NCBI GenBank assembly: GCA_050084515.1 | Contig: CM114273.1 | Location: forward strand, 40,238,001-40,302,000 | Origin: Blasia pusilla | Taxonomy: Eukaryota; Marchantiophyta; Marchantiopsida; Blasiales | Length of the DNA: 64,000 bases | Direction of reading: 5' to 3' | In this document: positions 35,735 to 45,984 of the stretch, piece after piece | Numbering within the stretch: position 1 is the stretch's first letter | Layout: every line of letters starts with the position of its first letter | Program-made: the position numbers and the translations under genes | Notes under the pieces: model-generated | What the model was told of the DNA's origin: nothing | Seen by the model: the letters and a program-made list of their open reading frames with translations, nothing else | Database searches by the model: none

Positions 35735-37301
35735 AAGAGAGAATGAGGATTTGAGAGCTACAATGGAGGAGCTCGATGGTGTTTGCTGTTTGTTGCAAGT
35801 TGGGAACACTGTTCCCCACTTCATGGCTCACAGGAGCAAGAGCCATTTGTTTGATGTCATTTCTTGCTGATTTTTTGTACAAGAAAGTGGCGCGTGGAAG
35901 CGCTGCCCAAATTTTGGTAGAGAGTGAGTATGGGAGCAGGTTGGTCTATTCTGTTGCTCTCAAGAGTACCATGTAGCTCTCTGATTTTTTTTGTGATAGG
36001 TTTTCAATTTTCATGGGGAGAAATCAGCGTAGAAGTGCTGCCAAAATTTGTGTAGGAGAGAGTAGATTGAAGGATTTTACGATAGTCCTTGTCAATTTTT
36101 TTTGGAATGTCCAATGGAAAAAATAAATTTAACTTTTTTGTAGATCAAGAAGCTGTGCATGTTGTGGAAAAAACGGTGCACAATTTGAAGATGAGAGTAG
36201 AAAGTTATGGCTGATTTTGCAAACTGCCATAGCTAGAGAGTTTTAGGGTAAAAATCGTGAGACCCTAAACTAGCCGCCGCCATCGACATCGCCGCAATTG
36301 CTTATTTCCGCCACCGCCGCTATTCAAGGCTGCGTCCCACTGCCGCCGCCGGTAGTTGCTGCCACTGTTGCTATTCAGGGCCGCGTCTTGTCATCGCCGC
36401 CGGACTAGGTTGAGTCTGTAGACGTCGCTGCCACTTGTACACTTCCTGACGTTGAAAATGTGACCCTTTGATTCATGGGGTCCTAATTCCTTTTCCTCTT
36501 AGCTATGTCTTGAGGTTGGAGTCGCTCGATGATGATTGAGTACTGTGCTGTGACGCCCGTAGCCGCAACGCGCCACCGATTGCCATGCTGTGCCGCTCTT
36601 GGCCGCACCGCCCCGTCTTGATCATCGAGCCGCACTATCATTGGGAAGCAAAGCGTGTTTTGCTATTGAGAAGGTATGCCGTTGATTGCTCCATCCCATT
36701 TTTGAGTGTTGTATTGTTTGTAGTCGTTCCATGCCGCACCGTACCGTTGGACCCACACTGCACATCGAGGAGATTTGAGCATCATGAGTACCAGCGGAGT
36801 ACAACTTATCGAGGTTTGCAGTTGCTGAGAAGCGACATCAACATTTGTTCAAGTTACCCATTCTGGTCTTCTGCCTTGGACATGTTAGGGATTTCCTAGA
36901 ATTGGGTAGCTATTTGGGGATATTGGTTTCGTGCAGATGCTAAGAGCATAGTTGATGTATGGATTTAAGGGATATAGACGCGTGTGGGATGTCCAAAGTT
37001 GAGGGTATGTCTGTCGATGGTACGATAGATCAACCAAGTTGCCGTACCACACCGCTTGTTGCCACATAGCACACGTCTCAGTGAGAGAGTGTAGATTGAG
37101 TGCTGCATGGTTAGTTTGAGTGATTGAGTGATTAATCGCGAGATTGAGAGTGATTGCAACAGAGGTGCACGAGGGTCATCACAACATCCTTTCGGGACTT
37201 TAAGAGGCGAGGTGGTGGACCTGAGTAGCTCTAGAGGTTTTACGTGGAGTGGCGCGAGGTTTCAAAGGTCTCCACGTGAGGGACCTCCTTGACCTCCTTC
37301 T
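35735..37301 (+). other. 5' leader of A3
   Basis: Untranslated leader homologous to 17401-19063 of A2, with CCGCCGCC-rich trinucleotide stretches (about 36270-36400). Its start, AAGAGAGAATGAGG, is shared with A2 and does not match the initiator tRNA-Met primer site. No credible protein frame is present. Confidence 0.65.
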
Positions 37302-38575
37302 GTGTCATCTTCAGACGAGGGGAAGAGGGTAGAGGAGTTTGTTAGTGCCTCATCGCACACATTGAGTGGTCCTACTAGTTGGGACTACGAGATGGACAAT
37401 CGAGATGGAGGACCGCGTAGGTTTTCGGGTGCCATAGGCACTATAGAGTTACACGACTTCATTGCGGAGTTTAGGAGTTGGTGTGACTCATATCGGGCTA
37501 GGAACTCTAGAAAGTTTAACCCGTTTACAACATGGAATGTAATGTTCCAGCATTTAGAGGGAGCACCCATGGACAATTACCATGAGTTCTCCCATAGATA
37601 TGCTTGAGAGATTGAGGCATGGAGACTCTACTATGATCCACACTATATGTCATGGATTGAGCAGTTTCCAGATGAGGGAGAGGAGGTAGGAGAGGCTACC
37701 TCCTCTTTCACCAATGATGTTTTAGGAGGGATAACTCGAACTGGAGCAGTTGCATCGTCTAGTTGGGTTTGTCCTAGTTTGAACCCCGTGGTTGATCCTT
37801 TGCAAAGTTGCGGACGAGCTACCAGGGGGTACGGACGAAGAAGTTGCGGAGCATCCATGACTTTCAGAGGCGCCCGGGTAAGAGTTTGTGTGAGGTATAC
37901 ACTCGCTTGCGCCCATTGATTAGCATCACTCAGGGGGTTATAGAGTCCCAGGCTATCCAGGCATGGTATGCCATGTTGGACCAAGACCTGAAAAAATGGG
38001 TAAGGTACTTCTTATGCACACCTCACCTACGTTGAGAAATGTTTTTGCGACCACCGAGAACATTGAGCACAACATGGCTGAGGAGAGCTAGCCACCATGG
38101 ATTCCGGGCGAGAGCAGTCACAATTGCCTACACCACCAATGTAGCAACGTGCATTGCGGCTTAGCAACATCCGCATGCGATTATCTGTTGGGCATGTGGT
38201 GGAGCCCATCACTAGTGCGATTGCACCCGTCACGGTAGTGGACGCGTGCCTCAGCATGAAGAAGGAGATGGTGTTGCACCAAGAGTATATCAGTGGGACT
38301 ATTGCCAGAGGTATGGTCATACACGCGCCAGGTGTTTGAGCCTACACTCTGAGTTATGTCCGGACCGAGGGCTAGAGAGGGCACCAGAGCGAGTTGTCAG
38401 TCCGGGTGGGTTTAGAGGTCGTGCATTAAGTGGTTTTGTTGGGGGACGAGGAGGAGGATTTGCCCGAGGGGGTGGTGGTGTTGCCCGTGGAGGAGGTAGA
38501 GTTACGCCACCTAGATGCATTGAGGGAGATGTCGGGCATAAGGTTGAGATGGCTGCTCACATACAATAGTTCTAG
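37302..38575 (+). pseudogene. Family A gag (A3)
   Basis: Gag-like region with RRFSGAIGTIELHDFIAEF, KFNPFTTWNVMFQHLEGAP and YHEFSHRYA, then a stop and further pieces in other frames (VIESQAIQAWYAMLDQ, about 37930-37990). A zinc knuckle follows at about 38290-38335. Its first Cys is changed to Trp (WDYCQRYGHTRARC; CDYC in A2). After it comes an RGG-type glycine-rich tail (GFVGGRGGGFARGGGG, about 38420-38500) that could bind nucleic acid. The frame is broken by several stops. Confidence 0.85.
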
Positions 38576-41000
38576 AAGCCGATTGTGGCTATGGTATTGT
38601 GGTTATCTGATGTCGATCTGTGGCATAGACGTCTTATGGAGCAGGTTGAGATAAGGAGGATCTTGGTTGGATGTACGCAACTATCCAGTTGGAGGCAGCC
38701 GCTATAGTTACACGTGGAGAAATTATAGAGTTGGATCCACAGAGAGGGAAAGCCAGGAAACACACTAGGCTTCCTCATTCTTTCACGTTGTCCAAGGCGA
38801 CTAGGACCCCATCGATGGGTCATGATCAGAGTTTCCGGAGACTTGATGTTGCTGGTTTGCAAGCATGGAGGACGATGGGAGAAGCAAGTGTGACGACGAA
38901 TCCTAATGCTGATGCTCGGGAGGAGCATGTGTCGAGCATGATGTTGGGGGCGGACACCTTTGTTTTCTGCTTCTGATGTTATGACATTAGGAGGTACATC
39001 CGCCAAGATTTTGTGGTTGGACGCTACGTTTTGTGAGCGTAGAGTTGGTGTTCTTACATCACGCTTAGAGATGATTGCAAAGGAGGTGATGGACTTGTCC
39101 TTGGAGCTGATGTTGGGGTCATCCACCTGAGATTCATGGCAGGTTGCGGCTGCTAGGATGACAGAGATGCTCACTAGACCCGCGATAAAGCGTGCCATGG
39201 TTGCTCTAGGTGTTGTGTAGCAGGATAATTGGGGAGAGGTATTCCATTTGGTTAGTCCAAGAGGTAGAGTATTTTGTCCGTAGCGTATCTTGTTAGTTCA
39301 AGAGCGCAATCCCTAATGTTGGGAAAGGCGTCATTCACAGGTTTGGGCTTGACGAGGGCCAATGTGGAGCGTTGTCCATTCATGATACAGACATCCTTGG
39401 GTAGAGCGAGTACCACATAGTTTATCATCCGGCATGAAGTTGTGGTGAGGATTCTTCAAGGACATCCTACAGATGAGTTTGTGGTGTGAGCCAAGGCAAT
39501 AGTGACCGATGCCGAGTCTTATGCCGTCTTGGTTGGTGGAGCAGTGTTCTACTCGATGGGGTTTTCCCTAGATTACCGGGAGGAGTCAGTAGCCTACAGA
39601 CCAGGATGGTAGTTAGGTGATGGGCGACTTAGCTCATTACCCGTTCGATTCACGGGTGGAGTAATCGAGAGTCGGTTAGGAGAGATGGCAACGTTAGCAG
39701 CATTCAACAGCGCCATCACGTGGTCTTGTGATTTGATTGAGAGGCATGTCCATGAAGAGGACACACCCGTGCCAGACTCTTCTAGGGAGAGGTGTGTTAT
39801 GGTAGCCGTATCATTCCGTTGAGGAGAGGTGCCACTGTGGGGCTCAAGTGAAGAGCTATGACTCTTGGCGGATAAGCACGTGCAGACAGCGTGGAGTAAG
39901 GCGTTTGCACCAGAGCATGACAAATTAGAGGAATCCAAGGTAGCCAAGAGTGCTTCTATGATCCCCTTGTACAGCACATCGATTGTGTAGCGCATCCTAG
40001 AGGAGGATATTTGAGTGTTGGATCTCTTTGGAGGGATCAAGACTAGATTGGCTGTTGTTTTGTAGACAGGAGTGTGCGTGCAACAATACTTGTATGTTGA
40101 GATTGATGATGTTGTGAAGCGTACTTCACTTCACCATGTGGCAACGTTACGCCTCCAATTTCCCAACTTGTTGTCTGTGTCCACCGTCTAAGGGTACGAG
40201 AGTTCCCTACCGAGGGACATTTCCTTGCTAGGGATGCAAGACTTGGAGCAAATAGGGACCATAGATTTGGTCATTGCTGGTTGGTCGTGTTAGAGCCAGT
40301 CGAGTGTTGGACGAGGTAGCGGGTTGGCTAACACTCGATCCAGGTTGTTTTGGGAGATGATGTGAATATTGCAACACTTGCATGAGCATCCGTCCCGTTC
40401 TCCAACATACATTCTGGAGAATGTGCCGATTTTGGGCGATTCGAGGTCTTGAGTACTTTCCCATTTTTGTGAGTTTTCTCGCTTCCTATGCATTCAAGTA
40501 GGCTAGACTTGGCTTGGTTTGGGATGACCAGGTACAATGGTTGGTGGAGCCCAATGCTGATGAGCCACACCCAACAGTGGGATTTCCCATAGAAGTGACG
40601 GCAATACTATCACTATTAGAGGCATCACGACGTCATGTCTTGGATCAGGAAATGGACCTAAACTGTTTGACATGGATTTTCAGCTTAGGAGTAGTTGAGC
40701 ATCATCGTTTGAAGTTGCGACAAAATAGAGCTCTTGCGTTTGTAAGGCGTATGCCTACCAAGAAGATTGAGGTAGTGGCTAGGGGCAAGACCCAAGGAGA
40801 TCGACATACGAGGAGGGATTGGGAAAGACACCCTTGGACTTCTTGGGATGTTTTACAGGTACTTTGAGAGATGGCAGCCACAACATCGAGTATGGTTGTG
40901 GGTACTACACGTGGAGGAGATGAGATGTTGCGGTTGGTTGCGGGGAAGTAGTCGAGTTCTATTGTCCAAGATGGGGTTGCACCATAGCAACCATCGATAC
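38576..41000 (+). pseudogene. Family A protease/linker region of pol (A3)
   Basis: Heavily decayed. A readable piece at about 39502-39655 gives VTDAESYAVLVGGAVFYS, then DYREESVAYRPGW and GDGRLSSLPVRF. I recall a similar LVGG...RPGW..GDGR block just downstream of the retropepsin in green-algal Ty3/gypsy polyproteins that also carry PHD fingers. A clear retropepsin D(T/S)G triad could not be found. A second readable piece (about 40514-40867) lies upstream of reverse transcriptase. Apparent minus-strand frames here are shadows. Confidence 0.6.
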
Positions 41001-42525
41001 CCATGCCGGAGAGTCCTACCGTAATCACGATGGAGACTTGGGAGGCAGATATGGGCCCTAAGTTGACAAGAGGAGAGCGGCGCCAGATACATTAGTTCCT
41101 TAGGAATTATAGGAGCTATTTTGCATTTAGCATGTATGATTTGGGTATGTTGAAGGGTCCATGGATCCATATTGAGTTGTCGAGCGACACGCCAATCATC
41201 CGCCAATCTTACAGGTATAGTGATATGGAGAGGGCCTTGATTCAGTGCAGGACTAGTGGAGATGTTGCATGGAGAGTATGCATCTATCATTGTCATGCCC
41301 GCCAAGAAGGATGTGCATGGCAACTGGATAGATAGGCCGATGTGTGGAGATTATCGACCTATCAATCGGCAGGTGGAGATGTTGCATGGAGAATATGCAT
41401 CTACCATTGTCATGCCCGCCAAGAAGGATGTGCATAGCAACTGGACAGATAGGCGGATGTGTGGAGATTATCGACTTATCAATCGGCAGATGAAGTTTGA
41501 TAGGTATGCCATGCCCACCCTTGAGGAGATCTTTGATGCTATTGGGCATGCAAAAGTCTTCAATCAGCTGCCTATCAGATTGGAGCATCGATATTCACCG
41601 GAAGGATTGCTTGTACTAGTGGCGGTTCTTACCATTTAGGTTATAGAACGCAGTGGCTGGGTTTCAGAGGGTCATGGATAGGATCTTGGCAGGTCTGGAT
41701 TTTTCTAGGTGTTATATTGATGATGTCGTAGTCTTTAGCGCCATGGTTGAGGAGCATGAGCAACACTTAAAGGAGTTGTTTCGATGATTGCAGTTACGTG
41801 GGCTGAAGCTACATCCAGGCAAGTGCAAGTTCTTCTACGGCCAGATTAAGTACCTGGGTCATACCATATATCCATGTGGCCTTGGTGTGCAACAGACAAA
41901 GATAGAGGCTATTTCACGCATTCCACGCCGTACAGATGTGAGTCGAGTTTGTACATTCATGGGGTTGGAAAACTTCTATCCACGATACGTCAAGGGGTTC
42001 AGTTCAATTGCGAAGCCGCTAACCTTGATGACCAAGGTGGATCAGGAGTGGCATTGGGAGGATGAGAAGGAGAGAGCATTTCAGCTGCTCAAGGATATAT
42101 TGACATCCGTGCCCATATTGAGGAGATCGATCAGGGGGCATCCTTTCCAGTTGCATAGCGATTGGAGCATGTTGGGACTAGGAGCCATGCTCACTCAACA
42201 TGACAATGAGGGTAGAGAGTTCGTGGTGGCTTACGGTAGTTGCTCGAACAACGTTGTAGAGGCAAAGTATAGCTCGTATGAGGGTGAGTACTTGGTTGTA
42301 GTGTGGATTGTCGCACATTTCAGGTGTTATTTATTCGGCAACCCCTTTACCATTATTACTGATCATCAGCCACTTAAGTGGTTGATGGAGTCTGACACGT
42401 TTATAGGGAAGGTTGCGAGGTGGGCTCTGTTGTTGATGGAGTATGATTTCCATGTGGTGCATAGACCATAGGCACTCAACCAGGATGCAGATGGTTTGAG
42501 CCGTAACCCATGCTCGAATCAATGA
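41001..42525 (+). pseudogene. Family A reverse transcriptase and RNase H (A3)
   Basis: The N-terminal part reads FSMYDLGMLKG and IHIELSSDTPIIRQSYRYS, then EYASIIVMPAKKD and MCGDYRPINRQ, which is duplicated in tandem (41256-41489). The catalytic YIDD box is intact at 41713-41724 (CYIDDVVVF). After a stop, frame 41788-42471 holds the thumb region (LHPGKCKFFYGQIKYLGH) and RNase H with FQLHSDWS, TDHQPLKWLMES and DADGLSRN. Reverse transcriptase would copy element RNA into cDNA, and RNase H would remove the template. Stops and the 39-codon duplication make it inactive. Confidence 0.87.
41256..41489 (+). repeat. In-frame 117-bp tandem duplication within A3 RT
   Basis: GTGGAGATGTTGCATGG starts at 41256 and again at 41373. 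Both units encode the same 39 residues (VEMLHGEYAS to INRQ) with a handful of differences. It sits in the fingers/palm part of reverse transcriptase, where no repeat is expected. Confidence 0.93.
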
Positions 42526-44122
42526 GATGCGATTGGAGCTCGTTGGCATGGAGAGAGTGATGAGGAGTTGGCGCCAAGATAGCACGCATCAGCCTATTTG
42601 GGATTGTTGGCTATGGAGAGCCAGAGTGTTGAGACTTTGATGACGAGGTCTGATGGAGAGTCCTTGGATCCAAAGGCCGTTGGGGAGATGACAGATGGTC
42701 GAGATATTCACAAGGATGGAGAAGTCTTGGAGTATCTGCGCACTGGCAGCATCGCGAGCACAATGGATGCTAGAGAGTGGGATCGGATCCTACAACAAGC
42801 TAAACAGTTTTGGTGGGAGGGGAAAAATGTGTTGCAAGTTTGGGAAGATGGTAGAGTACGCGTAGTGCCTCATCCTTCACAGAGAGCATGTTTGGTGCGT
42901 CATGAACACGAGAAGTTGGATCATTTTGGAATGAAGCAAACATACAACTTGCTCCAGATAGTGTATTGGTGGCGAGGCATGCAGACTAACGTTTGGAAGT
43001 TTGTTGCCAGGTGCATGGTGTATGATCGGGAATGAGCATTTTTCAATGCTTCGACTTACAGTTGCATCCACTTCCGATCATGGATTTAGGTTATAGATGG
43101 AGTTTGGATTTTGCGGCACATTCACCTTTCACAAAGAGCCATAGTCGTTATGTGTTGGTGATGGTCGAGCACTTCTCAAAGTATTTAGAGTTGGTGAGGG
43201 AGTAGCGTATACCTTCCTTGATCGAGTGCTAAGTCATTACGGCGCACTAGTTAAGGTGTTGACAGACCAAGGCACAGAGTTTTGCAGGGAGTTTCAAGCC
43301 TTGTGTGATCAAGCGCTGATCGACCACTGCACCACTTTGCGAGATCATCCTGAGGCGGATGGACTAGTAGAGTGGATTGTACAGATAGTGAAGAGAGGTT
43401 TATGCAAGTATGGCTTGGAGAGAGGTCACCTAGGAGATTGGGACCTCTAATTTCCATGATTGGCGATGGGATACAGATTCAACAGGCAAGCATCCGTTGC
43501 GTCTTTCTCACCATACTTGCTACTTTATACCTAAGAGCCGGATTTACCTATGGCCATTCGTCAAAATGTTGGTGAGGTGTTGAACCTTGAAGATCCTTAT
43601 GTATGGATGTGAGTATGTTCTCAGAGGGTTGAGTTGTTTAGGAGAGTGATGCCCATGGTGTTTGAGAACTTGGCGATTGCGCAACATCGGGATTCGTTGA
43701 GGTATGCGACTACCCAAGGAAGTGGTTATTGACCGGCTATCCAGAGGTTTCATCAAGGAGACTATATCTTCTTGCAACAGACGACACCCACGACGTTGGA
43801 TGTGACTACAAGGCACACCATCTTGAGAGTGCGTGAGATTTTTCCATCTGGTGTTTTCCTATTGGAGGGATGCGATGGTATAGTTTGGAAGGACCATGTG
43901 CGTAATTGTGCGCCATCTCACCTTCCTAACATTGAAGATGCACTTGATCTGAGCTTAGCAGTAGTTCTTGCAATCTTGCGATGTATATTGTGTGGTTCCG
44001 CCTGTGGTGCAGCTACCATGCTAGTATGTGATGGATGTTCAAGAGAGTGGCATATGGCATGTCTGACTCCATCTCTCACTACGGTTCCTCGAGGACGATG
44101 GATGTGCCCCAGATGTACATAG
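42526..44122 (+). pseudogene. Family A integrase with C-terminal PHD finger (A3)
   Basis: The zinc-binding region (HEHEKLDHFGMKQTYNLL, CMVYDR at about 42900-43030), core (LGYRWSLDFA; LTDQGTEF; DHPEADG, with partner Glu region VEWIVQ), and a C-terminal part with GDYIFLQQ and WKDHVRNCAPSHLPNI lead into a complete PHD finger at 43982-44116. Its C4HC3 ligands are CILC, CDGC, WHMAC and CPRC, followed by Thr and a stop. PHD fingers generally read histone H3 N-terminal tails, so by analogy with chromodomain integrases it could steer insertion to marked chromatin (inference). Several core stops mean this copy is dead. Confidence 0.9.
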
Positions 44123-44419
44123 AGTAGGTAGTTATAGTATTTATGACATAGAGGATAAGAAGGCGACTAACGATGGGGCTACCTAAGCACCGACCTTTTT
44201 ACTCTTAGCGTCCGAGAGATGTATGTTATGGTAGATAGGGATATATGGCTATTTGGAGTTAGAGGGACCTAACTACTTGCTAGGGGGATGATTGGAGATA
44301 TTTTGGTACTTCTCATCTCGTTGTGTGTATTCCATGAGTTCGTATGGGATCGTGTATGTTGTGTGTATGTTTGATGACAACGATGTATGTTGTGTAGCGA
44401 TGTGTATGCGTACAACAGT

Positions 44420-44573
44420 TGTCACGTTTGTTAGGATAGATAAACGAGATCTAGTAGATTTCCTTCAGAGATACTAGAGGACAACCTCAAGAGTTTGAGG
44501 GTGACCTGTTGAGGCCATAGATAATGTGTGAGAGCAGATTTGGAGCCATATTGAGGAACTTACTATTTTGGAT
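44420..44573 (+). repeat. 3' LTR of A3, first 154 bp only
   Basis: TGTCACG at 44420 aligns with the A3 5' LTR as far as GAGCCATATTGAGGAACTTA, then is replaced at about 44573 by the end of the B2 LTR (CTCATCAAGCTC). Confidence 0.85.
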
Positions 44574-45420
44574 AAGTCTCATCAAGCTCAACCTTCCTTA
44601 ATTCCTAGTTTCCAAAACATGGCAAGTCCTTCAAGACTTGGAACAGACTTCCTGATAAGTCTAGTAACCTAAAACGGCACTTGCGCGCCTAGCGATCCCA
44701 ACTATTCAACGGACCTCGTGCGAGTTCCAAACTGAGACCCAAGTAATTGAGTCGCAGGGTGAAATCCAAGAGGGATGTCTAAAATTGCCTCTGTAGATTG
44801 GGTTCAGGTTTTCCAACCCAACCCCAAACTCTCGATCCGTTCCATGCCCTTGAGCCGCCCCATGGCGCCCAAAGTGGGGTTCGAGTTCCAATCACTCTCG
44901 GAGACCTTCCCCCTTACTAGTACTTCTGGGGTTCTCCAATAACCCCCCCCCTTTGGAAAAGGAGGGTCGGGCCCTTCATTGTGGCCCTCAACCCGACTCT
45001 ACTTACAGTCGTTTCTGGGTTGTTTCTCAGCCGCTGCTTATGCGTTTGCAGAGCTCTTTAGTGCGTTTGAACCGAATTTCTATAAGCCTTCCAACGCACT
45101 CTTGTTTAATCCAAACGCATCTGGGTGCTAAAAGTTATGGTTATAAATATAGTCGGAAACTCTCAAACGCTAGTGGCGTTCCAAATCCGGATTCCTTCCT
45201 TTGGCAACCCACTTTCTAGACTCGACTCCTTTCAAGTCTTATTCCGAGTTTGGTCCAGGTTTCTCGGTCGTAACCACAACATCTGAAACGCAAAGCCTCC
45301 CTTGTGTCTCGTCTCTTGTCTCTTCTTTGAGACTACTCCAACGAGCAAACCATCTTAGCGTGAGCCCGCTAATGTTCTGATGTTCCGCTTGGCACTCGTT
45401 TGGTCATGAGGGTCGTGACA
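44574..45420 (-). repeat. 3' LTR of B2
   Basis: Starts TGTCACGACCC at 45420 on the minus strand, directly after a purine-rich AAAGAGGGGTGAG tract, and runs about 847 bp to GAGCTTGATGAG at 44574. It is the longest family B LTR here and provides the reference for B1 and B3. Its last bases may be missing, since a CA end is not seen. Confidence 0.8.
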
Positions 45421-45984
45421 CTCACCCCTCTTTAGAGATTGATGCCCTCATCAACGCAAACCTTTGTTATGTCAAGTCTCTTGGGCAGCCTACCCCTTAA
45501 CATTGAATTGCGTTGTGGTGGCTAACCCGCAATTCCTCTTAGTCTACAGTTGTCGCTTTGCACCACTTAGAATTATTAGCCTCTCCTCTTTGATAAGCCT
45601 GGACTCCTTCCAAAGAACTAACCTATCAAATAAGCTAACTAAATATGCAACCTTAGACTCTTGTGGCTCATTCCTGTAAACATCACACCTGTTTACCTGG
45701 TCTATAAATCGTACTACTTTTGGGTCGCTCTCGTATTCGACTTAGGTGCGTCACTAAGTTTACTTATGTAGCCACAAGTAAGATCACCCCAAGCCCCAAG
45801 ACAGACATCATATGCCCCGCCGACGCTAGGGCGAGCCCGAGTGTAATCCAACACAAGGTCCTGTTCTAGGTGCTTACCCACATATGAGCTCTCACCTCAA
45901 ATACTCCTTGTCTCTCCTCTTGACTTACATCCTAAGCCTATGATGAACGACTCATAGCCATGCACTACCACATACAATTGCAAT

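Noticed and set aside
38572-39198. 208-codon minus-strand frame inside A3
   Set aside because: Antisense to decayed pol of a plus-strand element.
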